DNA of 64,000 bases from Albula goreensis (taxonomy: Eukaryota > Chordata > Actinopteri > Albuliformes > Albulidae), in the NCBI GenBank assembly GCA_022829145.1, contig CM040765.1, forward strand, positions 13,727,792 through 13,791,791, written 5' to 3'. Positions 12,955-27,769 of this stretch are shown one piece after another. Under the pieces are notes generated by a model that saw only the letters and a list, made by a program, of their open reading frames with translations, was not told the DNA's origin and ran no database searches. The stretch's first letter is position 1; every line of letters starts with the position of its first letter. The position numbers were made by a program, and so were the translations under genes.

Positions 12955-13045
12955 GTGTAAGTCTCTCAGGACAAGTATACACAAGTGTATTTGCGTAATG
13001 CCTGAAATGTGAATGTAAAAAAAATGTAAATGTAAAGAGTAAAAA
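12955..13045 (+). repeat. degenerate copy of the same fish repeat tail
   Basis: TGTGTAAGTCTCTCAGGACA and GCGTAATGCCTGAAATGTGA followed by TGTAAATGTAAA fit a decayed TGTAAGTCGCTCTGG..GCTAAATGCC tail. Confidence 0.35.
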
Positions 13046-13744
13046 AAACACACCCCTGTTGTTATGTAGAAGCCCTCCGGCTATGCCGTGTAAGGTCCCT
13101 TTACACCCCCACTCTCACTCCCACTCCTGCCAGGGCTGGACATGTCTCTGTCACCCCCCCAATGCATGCTCAACAGAGCCCTCTGAGCAGACAGCTTGAG
13201 TTCAATGAGAGAACCACTGTAGCCCCAGCTACCGAGCTGCTGTAAAAAGCATTCCAGTAATTGGCAATCACTCTTATGGTGGACAGGGAGAAAGCCCTGG
13301 AATGAGTTTTAACCCTGAGACAGCCCTTTATCCTCATCAAAATGCCACCAGAGATAAGAGCGTGTTTATCTAATGCTGTAAAACGCTGTCAACCAAAAGA
13401 CCCTACTTGCTGTTTGATGGGGGGAGGGGAGGGTATGTCGTTAAGCACTGTCTGGCAGGGATCAATTTTCCCTAAAAACACCCATGACTGTTATTCGGTG
13501 AATGGCACTATAGTGTTAGTATATAAAATAAGAACATAAACATTCCTTGACTGAAGCAGGACCAAATGTGAGTTGAATTCATAATTCCTTTATCTCCTGT
13601 AGGTTCTTGTAGAGCTCTAATCAGATGAATTCCAATAGAATTCCACAGAAAACATGTGCTTTAAGGGAGATTCACTCAGAGGCACTACACATTTGTCTGT
13701 GTAACCTTTGATGCATTTGAAGCTAGGCTTGGAGCACTGGACAG

Positions 13745-14235
13745 TGTCAGGGTGCAGTATGAACTCAAACTAAGACAGGAGTAAAATAAAGTTTATCAGA
13801 ACAAAAGCCAAATCCCAAAACGGTCAGGGGCAGGCACAAGGTCAAGACTGAGAGATCACAGCAACAGGGCAAAAACAGAATCCAAAGAAAAAGTCAAGAA
13901 AAACAGGCAAAAGTCAAAACCAGGCAGACACAGCAATCAGAACAAGAACACAATCAAAAATCAGTAAATGGGTAAACAGGCACAGATCCGAACTGGTATG
14001 CGGAACAGGAACCAAAAGGCTCATAGCGCAACTGAACACAAGGAAACAGAGACAAGAGACAAGACAGAGAGTAAATACACAGGTAACTAGCATGAACGAG
14101 GCACAGGTGAACAACAGGGCAGGTGAAACAAATGAACAATGGCTTTTCATGGGGAAATGGAAAAACCAAACCACACGAAAACAACCGAACTGACAGACAG
14201 GGATCTTATCTGGTCACTCCCCCCCACCCCCAAAG
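13745..14235. mobile_element. purine-rich dispersed element (probable non-autonomous DNA transposon)
   Basis: About 490 bp is strongly A/G/C-biased on the + strand, with repeated AAAACAGGCAAAAGTC- and GAACAAGAACAC-like words. This is the composition of common teleost non-autonomous elements that carry long AAACAGG-type runs. It lies next to a poly-C/CACCCCC stretch at 14218-14232. Termini and target duplication were not resolved, so the class is an inference from composition. Confidence 0.35.
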
Positions 14236-14689
14236 TTTGACAAAACTGACAACAGGGAAACAAGATGGAATGGAAAGGCCAGAGATGGAGGGAGGATGGG
14301 GAGGGATGCTGGGAACAGCTGACACAGGGGGGTACAGATACATGAGGATTTTATTATTCATGAGGTGCTCAAGGATGAAATCAACATGACACACACATCA
14401 AGTTTTGCTCTGGCGTTTTTTCATAGAGCCCTCCCTTTCCTGCGTCCCTCCCACTGCCTGTTTCCGGACGGAAAGGCTGCTGCTGCAGTCTTCCTGCCCT
14501 ACTGCCCTCTATACTCCACTGTGGCTCCAGCAGGTGTAGAAAAACCCGAGGTTATTTCCATTATGATAAGCACCTATAGACTGCAGAGCGTGTTGGCCTG
14601 GCCCTCAGAAACCGGGTTTTCCATTACTGTCAGTGCAGGCATGGGGACCTGCCAAAGTAATGCACTGTAAAGAGCTCTTTGGAATTGAT

Positions 14690-14945
14690 GTGATATAAAG
14701 ACTCAGAGCTCTGTCAGAGTGATGTAATATAAAGACTCCAAGCTCAATTAGAGAAGTGTGGAATAGCCCTAAAGCTTACACCCATTCAATATAAACAATC
14801 AAAGCTTGGTAGCCATGTAATATAAAGACTTTAAGTGCTGGGATGATGTAATAAAAAGACTTTTAATCTCTGTTCTAATTATAAACACTGGAATATAGAC
14901 TCTAAATTGTGTTAGATTTATATGATATAAAGACTCCGGTCTATG
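14690..14945. repeat. diverged ~31-36-bp tandem repeat
   Basis: The word TAATATAAAGACT recurs near 14693, 14727, 14819, 14850 and 14924 with related words between them, giving a period of about 31-36 bp. Confidence 0.5.
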
Positions 14946-15546
14946 TTGACTTGCGTAATATGACTTTCCATTTCTCACTCTTGTTAAGATCGGAATATTC
15001 CTGTTTTTGGTTGTTCTCTGGGGTTTCTCTCTCCTAATCTTTCTGCCCACATTCACCTGTCAATGACACACTAGATGTTGGACCACCTTGTATTTAATCA
15101 TTTAATCAAGAAAAGGTTTAAGATTCAGCAGTGATTATGAAACAACGAGGGAGGGGGAAAAAAAGGAAAAGAAAAGGCATACCAATTTCCATAATAATGC
15201 AGAGTCATATTTGATTTCCTCTGTTTGTTTCCCATTCATTTTGATGCATCCAGCATTTAGAGCCAGACACTGCTGGGCACCGTATTAGAGATACAGTGAC
15301 TTAACTGTGATGTGACCGCGTCTTTATGGAGGTGCAGTGAATTACTATTATGGTACATTGTTGTGGACATGCAGAATTTCACTTCATTGTCAGAAATGGG
15401 CAATGAATGTCTGTTTTCATTGGTAGTCATTTTTGTTCCTATTGTGTCTGTGTGTGTGTGCATGCGCGTGTGTGTGTATGCATGTGTTTGGTTTGTTTAT
15501 CTGTGTGTGTGCATATGTAAGTGGTGTTTGTTTATTGTTTACATTA

Positions 15547-18197
<2,651 letters not shown>

Positions 18198-18455
18198 CAG
18201 CCATGTGACTGCAGACAAGTTAGTGTTTCACTTAAGTGACTGAAGTCATGTAAGTTACAGTCATGTGACTACAGACTAGTCAGAATTTCAGTCATATGAC
18301 TAAAGTATTTGTTACAGTCATGTTACTACAGACAGGTCAGAGTTTCAGTCATATGACTAAAGTCATGTGACTGCAGGCATGTTAGCTCTTCAGTTATGTG
18401 ACTACAGACAGGTCAGTATTTCAGTCATGTGACCACAGACAGGTCAGAATTTCAG
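18198..18455. repeat. ~31-bp minisatellite with two alternating unit types
   Basis: About nine monomers begin CAGTCATGTGACT. One type continues ACAGACAGGTCAG..TTT (31 bp). The other is shorter and reads CAGTCATATGACTAAAGT. They alternate for much of the array, so the repeating block is a dimer. Many monomers contain CATGTGAC or CATATGAC, both with E-box-like cores. Confidence 0.75.
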
Positions 18456-20189
18456 GAACAATCCCATGATGGTGGAAAGCTTACCTATCCTGCATGCCAG
18501 GGCCATTTATTGCTGTTTTTCCATTCACCCTGAACGCGCACTTGAGTCTGACAGGATGTCAATAAATGCAGATGAAACCGCACTCTCTGGAGGCCTGTAA
18601 GATGCTGGCCTGGCATTCTGGGTCAGACAGCCAAAAATAGACCTGTCCAGAAAGAGCATCCCTGTGTTCCAGTCTAATCCCTGCAACCTCTCTGTCCTCC
18701 ACTTGAAAGGAGTAAAGCCTTTTCTAAGTGCTTCTCTTTGGAAGTGTCCCTCTTATAGGGCGAGTGCAGGGCTTGGGGTTAGGTGTTGGTCACGGGTGAG
18801 CTTCAGGTTAGGTTTGCTGGTTTGCTCTGCAAAAAATTTCAGTAAACATCTGTAAGAGGTTTGTTAATCATACTTACCAACCTCTATATTTTTTATTTTT
18901 ATGCTTTTAAGCAGCAACCCAGAACATAAGCAGCTAATGGTATTTTTACTTTGTAATTTGTCAGATCTTATATTGTTTAAAGACACAACTGCAAACAGAG
19001 AAAAACAAAAATAAGCTCAGATAAAATATGAACATATTCTTTTCAGCTTTAAATAAGATTAAATATCCCTCTGAAGTTTTAGAGCTTTTCTGAAGACAAC
19101 TCATGTCCAGAGCAGCTGATGGCTGTCTGTCTTCTATCTTTACACACCCCCTCTGCTGGGAGGTATGACCAGTCCTGGCATGCCCCTGCAATGTCAAAGA
19201 CCTCCACCTACAGAATAGACAGATGGGTGAGACTTCTGCTCATTCTAACACAGTGATGAGCTCTCTGTAAGTTGACAAAAAAGCACCTTAGCTGCATACC
19301 TTCCCCGATGGTTCCCCCCAACTCTGGGACTTTGCCGGCTTTTATCAGCAGACCCTTAGATACAGGAATGCCCCTGGCCAGCCCATTCCCACCACCCTGT
19401 TGTGGAGCACCCTGCATCAGTGTGCAGTGATAGGGATCAGATTAGAGGCTAATGTAATTGATTCTCCACACATCCCCACCCTCCCGAAGTACACTCTAGC
19501 CTGGGGATTCTTATGGCCTTGTCGCACACACCCTTCAATCCTTGGCTTCCTTATCTACTGTACTGCTTCATTACCTTCAGATCTGTTGCAGGCTCCCATA
19601 TCAACACATCTTTGAGTGACTGAGCTTGCGATAGCAGTGCAGGACTGTTTTTTCCCAGGGACTGAATTTCTGGAGTCCCCGCATGGTGCAGTCTTTCATC
19701 TGGGCCTAGCCTCACTTGTCGGGCTCATAACTTTGTAATTAGGGATGAGTGCATAAAACGATAACCGTTCCAGCTAATGTAATCCACCATCAAATAATGT
19801 AAGGGCACCAATTATCTGCCTTTGCCCAAAAGATACATGTTTTCCATTTCTTATATCACACACAGATATCTTCCATCTTATAATACATTTTCTGTTGGCA
19901 TTCAAATTAGTGAAATTAAACAGTGCGTCTGATACCTAAACTGTGCTAGCTTCAATGCATCTTACATATTTTGAATTATCCTTTTAATGCCTTATTTGAA
20001 CATATGTCTTTCTAAGTTTTTGTAAGTGGCAGGTCACAAGAAATTTAGTGATTAGATTTCATAGGTTTAGGGCTCAGAAACTTCCAGCAAAGTTTACTAC
20101 AATTTACTAAGTCATCACATACTGTGACCAGAGATATCGCAAGCATGCAAAGAATGGATTCCCCATCCCAACATGTAGCTGCTGTTACA
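18456..20189. other. non-coding stretch, nothing recognised
   Basis: No domain-bearing frame, RNA gene or named repeat is visible. Confidence 0.5.
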
Positions 20190-20375
20190 CATAGACATTT
20201 AGCTGAAACCCTAATCCACTCCTTACATTTTTACACACTATCTATTTGTGGAGGATATTGACTGAGGTAGTTTAAGTACATTGCTCAAAGATGCAATGGT
20301 TGTACCCTACCTGGGAATTGAACCTGCAACCTCAAGTCCACTTCACTGATCATTGTACCACATGTAACCTTCCTA
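20190..20375 (-). mobile_element. tRNA-derived SINE-like repeat
   Basis: An ACATTTAGCTGA-type head is followed about 90 bp later by GGGAATTGAACCTGCAACCT, the reverse complement of a Pol III B box (GGTTCGAATCC type). After that come a CACTTCACTGATCATTGTACC block and a CACATGT end. This order is that of a widespread fish SINE-type repeat. Strand is assigned from the B box orientation. Confidence 0.6.
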
Positions 20376-21534
20376 CAGGGTAGGCTGAGAGATCGAAGAA
20401 TCACAGCGTTCCCTGCCTTTCATCAGGTAGGTCAATTGAGAACTCAATTTTCATTTGGGGTTGTGATGTTGGCAATCAATACAGATGTGTCGAGGGATTG
20501 TGTTGCCAAGCAGATTTGGGGGATAATTAGGTGGGAAGATATAGAGAGCCAGTTTGACAAGAACACTGAGGTCAACAATCCTACTCTTCTGCTCTTGGGA
20601 TCTGTAATGGCCACAGTGAGTGAGGACCTCACTTTAAACACATGCTGTGAAGGACACCATCTTCTACAGCACAGTGCCCCCAACACTGTGCTGAGCCATT
20701 GGATTTTCATCTGGCCCAGAGGGAAGACTGTCTCCTACTGACCCACCATCACAGAGCAAGTGCTCCCGTGATAAATAGAACAAACAATGTTAAAACCACA
20801 ATGCCTATCATTTAAATAAATGTCCAAGGAGAAATTTAATTAGACCAGATGGTCTCTCATCCAAGTTTTAAGTAAATCCACAGCTGCTGAGCTTCAGTAG
20901 TTTGATGTGAGAAGGGTACGACGAAGGTTTGAATGGGCATGTGGGTCTTCCTGCCTGTTGCTTTTGCCTGATTTTGGTGTAATTCAGTTTAAAGCAGTTT
21001 CTTTCATGGACCCTTATTTTGGTTTCATTCATATTTATGGGCTGAGAAAACTGAGATTCCTCTGCTACCAAGATGACAAGTGATGTGCATCATTTATAAT
21101 AGATGTCACATCGTCTGCAATAAAACATGTATTAAGCAGTTTAATTTTCCCAGCCAAGTTGGCACAGTGCAGAAATGTTGCTGTGATTTTTAAAGGTTAA
21201 ACATTGCATTTTAAATGTTAAAAGTTCAATGCTGAATGTTTAATGATGAATGTTGTCCGTTAAATGTTAAATGTGTTGTAATTAAACAAATGATTGAAAG
21301 CTTCACTCTCACAGTAAACAAAGGTTGAAGAACAGTATGTCTGTTTGAGCTTGCACGTATATGTGTACGTTTCTGTGTACGTGTGCATGCATGTACATAT
21401 GTGCGTGTCTGTGCACATGTCTGTGCATGTGAGTATGGGTTTATATATAACGATGTGTGTTTGTGCATAAGTATGTGTGTTTGTATGTTTGTATGTGAAT
21501 GGGTGCATGTCTGCATGTGTGTTAATGCAAATGT

Positions 21535-21582
21535 GAGTGTGTGTGTGTGTGAGTGTGTGTGTGAGTGTGTGTGTGTGTGTGT
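21535..21582. repeat. imperfect GT-rich microsatellite
   Basis: GTGTGTGTGAGTGTGTG-type run at the end of a longer GT/ATGT-rich tract from about 21350. Confidence 0.85.
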
Positions 21583-22011
21583 ACACCCATCATGTCTATC
21601 ATGCAGGCTCCATGAGCTACAGCTCAAGCCAGAAACTGGCAACAGCAAACAGAACGTAGTTCTCTCAGTAGAGAGAGCTGCATGGTCTGAAATACCCAGA
21701 GGGGTCTTGTGGTTTTGGATTCTGTTGCCAAAACCAATGCCAGCGCACAATCTTACACAAAACACTGATGGCCCACCAACCTGCTTACAGAATGTGGGAG
21801 GCAAGTCTTAAGCAGACTTGGGTCACAAATTATTAGTTTAAATGCTTTAACCCTTTAGACACTTGTAAACATTTACAATTGAGCCCCCAGCAAATTGTAC
21901 ATGAAAAATTGTTTTTGTTGTAGACATGACTCCATACCTTACACTAGTGTGTTAAATAGCTAATGAATTGCTGCCTTTTGAGAGTATTGAATGTAGATAT
22001 TGACTGTAATT

Positions 22012-22222
22012 CAGTGGTTTTCAAACCTGATCTTAGAGAGCTGCTGTAAGCTCTGCTGTTTTTTGTTTCTACCTTACATTTCTCTACCAGTTTAGATTCT
22101 CGAGACCAGGTGAAGCAAGTTAACTATGTTATCGGATGCTTTAATCAATCATTTAAGTGGTAAGTAACAACAAAAACCCACAGACCCTGTGGCCCTCCTG
22201 GACCAGCTTTGAGGTCTGTAGA
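22012..22222 (+). mobile_element. small hAT-like MITE remnant
   Basis: The left end starts CAGTGGTTTTCAAACCTGAT. The right end, near 22190-22215, reads in reverse complement as CTCAAAGCTGGTCCAGGAGG, giving matching imperfect inverted ends about 210 bp apart. A clean target duplication is not visible because the outer right end has diverged. Confidence 0.45.
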
Positions 22223-22619
22223 GTTAGCTGTTTTACTGAGGTGGAGGTCCTCAGGCTAAAAAGCTCATGCTGTTTCAGGGGGACTTTAAAAAAGTTTTGG
22301 AACCTCTGATCTGTTCTTTTGTGGCTTTTGGGCCCTGGAGGATGAATGAGGCACAGCAGTTCAAAAAGAGGATTCAAACTTGCAACCCCCACACAATTAT
22401 CAGAGTAAGATGTGTGAAAGTAAGTCCATAAGCATTTGCGTTGTTACTGCCATCTGCTTAACATCCTTTAATCCACTTCTAGTCAGAGATTATGTGCTCA
22501 TTAGCAGCGGGGCACTGGAACCTCGTCTTTGTGTGGGGCTCACTGATACTTTCAGCAAAGAGGTGGTCGATAGTCCAGCCGCTAATGTAAGAGGAACTTG
22601 CCTAAGTGAATGAGTGCAA

Positions 22620-22990
22620 AATTACTGAAAGATTTGGTCACGCTGACAGAAGCTGCAGGACGGCGGCTCTAAATTCGGAGACGATAGGGAGCGTGTCGTG
22701 CGGCCGCTGCTACTGATCAGACTCGGCTTTATCTGCAGGGAACGCGTGGACGTCTCGACGGAAGATCCACACAGTTTATTCTCGGATCAATACTGAGCGC
22801 CTGCCCTCCACAATTAATCACCTTCTTCATTACCCCAACGCCATGCCTTTTCAGCCTGGGCGCGCTCAATGCATGCCTGCCTATTTTTAGGAAACGGATG
22901 GTGGAGATCAATAAAGATTAAGTGCCCGCAAATGTAACTCTGCATTAGCCCTGAATTAAAATGCCTCTGCCCTCAAGGAAATTAGACACA
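22620..22990. promoter_or_regulatory. candidate conserved non-coding block, CpG-rich
   Basis: A repeat-free stretch has many CpGs (for example GACGTCTCGACGG at about 22750) and then AT-rich homeodomain-type words (CAATTAATCACC, AATAAAGATTAAG). The open frame through it on the minus strand has no recognisable domain. It is flagged on composition alone. Confidence 0.25.
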
Positions 22991-22999
22991 TTGAAATAT

Positions 23000-25900
23000 A
23001 TTGAAATTTAATGTATTATCAAGAATAGCATAGATATTGTGGTTTTGCATTATGTGGGCAAATATAACAGAAGTGGTTCAACTGTTCACATTTTTCTGCT
23101 GCAATTATTATTACTATTATAATTTTTAGTGCTTTGTCTTCTAGTAGTAGTAGTGGTATTGCATACATGGAGCATGTTTCATATACTTACAGCATATTGC
23201 AGTATATTCTATTTTTATGGGTGGGTAGCTTTATGAAGAGCTTAAACCCATGGATTGTGTTTGGTTTGGCACACAGTGCCAAGTATTTCTACATCTTGTT
23301 TGGTTTGGTAATTGATGCTGACTGAAATTTTCAAGACCTCTGTGTCTGAGCTGTTCTTCATCTTTTCCCATCAGTCCTAAAGGAACTGTGAGCCTTCAGC
23401 TTCTCTTTTTTAACATACTTCAGACCCCTCAATTACAGCTCCATACTCTTTGTAGAGTTATCTCACAGTTCAGTCACTTTAGATTTCCTCTTTCTCTCTG
23501 GTTTCTATTAACACGTCATCATAAGACACTCTCATGTCTATCAACTACAAAGCAGACCACTTTTCGTCTCACTGTTTCAATGGCCAGTTCTTTGAAATCT
23601 CATAAAAACCTGCTCTGGGTGAAAATGGTTTGGAGATGGTTTGGACGATAGCCCAGTCGGTAATAAGGGCTTGAATCATTCCATCAGACATATTTAGTGG
23701 GAGGAAAAGTGGTCCAGTGAGATCCTGAGAAGACATGAGCATAAAACAGATGCATTTTTAATAAACTCTGTATTTTATTTTTATGGAGATTTCAGCATTG
23801 TTGGGTGGGCTTATTGCTTTTAGACACAGGCATTCCAGACACAAACTTGAGAACTGGTGTACAGATTGTGTGCACACAATGCAAACCATCGACTGTAACA
23901 GTGTGGGCAGCATGCACTCTGCACACCAGTCCCTCCACAATACATACACTGGGATGCCTCGGAAGGCATTTAATGTTGTCCCCTTTTTTCCCACCTGGAC
24001 GCAACTGAACTGCCCATGCTTCTTTCCACACTGCTGACACACCACCAATTACATGCTTCCTATGTTGTCGGAGGATGATGAAGTCAGTGATGTTTGTAAG
24101 TTCATGCATCAACAGGTACTTGGCCAGAGGGGAGGGGCTTTGAGAGAATGTTAACACTGACAAATTTAACAGGCTGACCCCTATCTTTCCCTCACTGAGG
24201 CTTACACCATTGTTGCTTCATCTTTGCAGACCTCTGGCCATAGCTGCTAATGGCTTGGCTTGGACTTGAACCCCCAGCTCACAGGGCAAATGTCTATTAG
24301 AGAATATCAATTAACATATAAATCTATGTAATTAAGAGCTATATGGACAGAACCCTGTGACCCAGCAGGCCCCAGCCTGGGAAATGCTGCCCTAAATAAA
24401 ATATGAGAAGAATCACTGTGGACTGGTATTTGCTCAGGGGAATTGCTCTCTTTTCTTTTAAGGGAACTTCTCCTTGGGTAGGGAATGGTTAGAGAGTAAT
24501 ACCATCACTTGCAGAGGACAGGATACCAGCTGTATGACAGCTTTGCTTTTGCTGAAGACAGGTGGGGGGTTTGAAGATATAGTTTTTTTCTTTTTTTTGC
24601 TTGTTTGCTCTTTTTCCCATCCAAATTGAATAATATCTTCTCAGACCCACAAATTGATTGTCTCCCATAGACTTGGGGGAGGAAACCATTCGCATAATAA
24701 TCAGTTATGGTCCATGCCATCAGGGGAACACTCCTTGTGCCACCTGGATGCCCAACAATATTGTGGATGGGTGGGTGGGGAGAAAAATATCGACAAAGAG
24801 TACCATAGAGGACACAGAGTACACCATACAGGACAAACCGTTTTGGGCTGCAATATGGGCCGTCCCGGCAAATACAGGACTGTTGGCAACCCCATTCAGA
24901 AGATAGGGTACTGAATGCTGGCACTGAGGCCATTGGAAGTGAAGGAATATGTGAGATACTGGAACAAACAGGGCTCTGGATTCTCTCAGGAGAGCGATGG
25001 GCTTTTAAATTCATCCAGACAGAATCTTTTCTCTGAAATTTCAGTTTAAAAAAAAGGAATGATGGGACCCAGGGAATTAATGGAGAAATTTTAAGTGGTT
25101 TACAGTAACCATGGAGGAAGAGAGATGAAAGACTCTCTCACAAGAAGATGGATCAAGATGTACCTGAAAGGCTAAATATTCTCCAGCTTAATGAAGTGTG
25201 AAAACAAATATGCTTTGGGAGAAATGCAGAAATTAATACAACCTGATCCGGCTAAGGACTGAATCAAAATAGCCCCTTACTTTAAGCATCTGTTCCCCTC
25301 CATCTCTGAAACACAGGAAGTTTTCCAATGGAAGCGACTCATATACATGTTTCTGAACCTTGCTTCATGAAATTTTCACAATTCTAATTTATTCATTCTT
25401 TTTATGGGCAGCACAAGAATATTCTGCTTGTGTAGATGAAACTATAGAATGCAGCTTGAACACAACATTCTACAGTGTTCCAGCAGATATCTGATGGTGG
25501 ATTTAGCTTATATTGTATACTGTATATACTGTGCAATTTATCCCCCTCTGTTGCAGATTTTCATCAAAAGTAGTGACAGACCATTGGTTTAGTATGAATG
25601 CCTGTCCCCTGTGGCTGGAAAGACTTAGACTGAATTGGAGTGAGACACTTGTCATGGTTTTGAGGCTGACATGGTGAGAGCTCACCTGTCAGAATGTTCC
25701 CACCAATGACAGCCACCTGTCAGGAAATCTCACAACCTGGCACACATGACAGTGGTGTTTACAGACACTTATTTTACAATTTTCTTTATTTTATTTTCCC
25801 TCTTTTTTCTGCACAAATTGGACACTGGGATCAGCCTTGGCCAGGGACCCCCCTTGTCTGAGCTAGGAGATGTAGCTGCATCTGTAGTCCTCCATTTCAC

Positions 25901-26460
25901 ATGGAAAACACCCTCCTCTGTTTTTCACATTGCAGATATGACACCCATGACACACATTGCCTATGTTGTCAAGAACATGAAATCATCATATTGTTGATTT
26001 CATCTTGAATCTAGAGATACCTGGCTTGCCAGCAATGGCCTCTAGAGTGATGAGACTGATGGGGTGAAGGTTAAAGTTCCCCAGCATGCTTCATCCATTT
26101 GTTGCACACAAAGATGGACCCCTGGCCATCAGTGGTAATGGAGAGTCACCCAGCACACGCAGATTACAAACATGTGCCTTTACTCTGCGTATGACCCGGA
26201 ATGCCCCCCACATGTGTCAGAGCATGAACATGACACCGTGTGACTACAGAGCACACAATTAAGGCTGCTTCATGGGCCCTGATGCTGGTGTTCTTCTCTT
26301 TAGTCCTGAGAGTTTGCTCCCCCTTCATCCTTGTTCATCTCCAATGAGGCTTGTGTCTGAGCGCTGAAATCTCTCAGATGAGTTTAGCTGTGGGGTGCTG
26401 CTGGATTTCAGCAGATTGGCTCATTCCAGGCTTCTGTAACTTTGTGTTTTTCACTGTTAA
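23000..26460. other. non-coding stretch with a degraded Cys-rich frame
   Basis: At 23758-24163 two overlapping minus-strand frames contain several CxxC pairs (CQQC, CAEC, CIVC, CLEC), perhaps the decayed Cys-rich end of a DNA transposase. I cannot assign the family. Minus-strand frames at 24489-25014 show no domain. The rest is featureless to my reading. Confidence 0.3.
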
Positions 26461-26538
26461 TGAAAAAAAATGAGAAGACAGAGAGTGGAAAAGACAAGAG
26501 GGATGGAGGGAGATAGAAAGAGGGAAAGAGGGAGGAGG

Positions 26539-26720
26539 AGGAGATTTAGGAGTCGGTCTTTACATTTCTATAAAAGACTTTTCAGTGGTTAGAGAAGCAA
26601 AATGAGAAGAGAGTGAATAGGGAAAAAGGGGAGGATGTAGGAAGAGAGAGCATTGGAAAGATGGGAAGGAGATATAAGAGCTAGTCTTTACATCTCTATA
26701 AAAGTGTCTTCAGTGGGAAA
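26539..26720. repeat. GA-rich ~129-bp tandem duplication
   Basis: A block reading GGAGATTTAGGAGTCGGTCT followed by TTACATTTCTATAAAAG starts at 26539. A diverged copy (GGAGATATAAGAGCTAGTCT) starts at 26668. A purine-rich run sits between them and continues to about 26860. Confidence 0.65.
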
Positions 26721-27479
26721 TGTAAAGTTAAATTAATGCCCCAATCATTTATTCAGCTGTATAAAACACCCCAAGCAGGGAAACATGAGAGAGAGTGAGA
26801 AAAAGGGAAAACGTGAGGGAGAGGGGTAGAGACAGAAACATAAAGAGAGACATGGATCCGGGGTGGGTGGGTGGGGGGTGTTCTGAGGGTGCCTCCAGGG
26901 AGCGATAAAGACCAGCATCTAATTTTGCTGAATCCTGAAAATCTGTAGATGTAAGATGTAAGTGTTTATTTTGCACTATCCTTTTCTCTCCCTAGTTCAG
27001 GGATACACAGTACTTTATAGTGTGACTTGTGGCAAGTCTTTATTTATTCCTGTCACAGCAGCTTATCAAGAGTTAAAAGTCAGAACTTGACTCCAATGGT
27101 CTGCACTGGAAGATTCAATTATTGAAAAGCGTTTGGTTGTTTCGAAGGGATCTTTAATGTTTTATTGCTGATATCACATAAATTATAAACTCTTTCCCAT
27201 TCCTTATAACTAAAGCAATTTAAAGCAATGGCTGTAAATGCACAGAAAATACTTCTACCTATTCACCACATACCTAACATTTAGAGGACTGAAGGCAGTT
27301 TTATCAAGACTTGAGCACACTGTATTTCCTGTGGTATGAGGAGGGTGGGTGTGAGTGGACATGAGTGGAATAAAGTCAATGCCAGCTGCAAGGGTCACAG
27401 AGAATAGGACGCAATGTCGCTTGAACACACAGGAAAGTGAAGACAATGAATGAACTGCAAGGCTTTATCTGTCTGTGGG

Positions 27480-27765
27480 AGTGATCAAACAACACAACAC
27501 AGGGACAGGAGAGAACCAGGGACACAGGGATGCGAGAACACAAAAACAAGAATGAAAAATAAACAGCAATGTAAGAGAACCGAGGAACATGTAGGACAGC
27601 AAGAATGTTAGAACACAACAGCATGAGGACAAAAGAGAGGAATTAAACATGCGGAACAAAGATTTTCAGAGCACAGTGGCATGAGAACATGAGAGAGGAA
27701 CATGTAGAGTACAGAGAGGGTGAGGGGACACCAGTATGAGAATGACCTGTAAGTGGACAGGAAAC
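27480..27765. repeat. diverged ~56-bp tandem repeat, purine-rich
   Basis: GAGGAACATGTAG-like unit starts lie at 27582, 27637 and 27695, with an older unit near 27511. Each contains an AACACA(A)CAGCATGAG-type middle. Period is 55-58 bp. Confidence 0.55.
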
Positions 27766-27769
27766 ACAT

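Noticed and set aside
21226..21811. Long minus-strand frame (192 codons) with His-Thr runs
   Set aside because: Most of it is read from a GT/ATGT-rich tract and there is no domain outside it.
24505..25014. 169-codon minus-strand frame
   Set aside because: No recognisable domain, biased composition, and competing open frames on the other strand. Chance or a decayed repeat is likelier.
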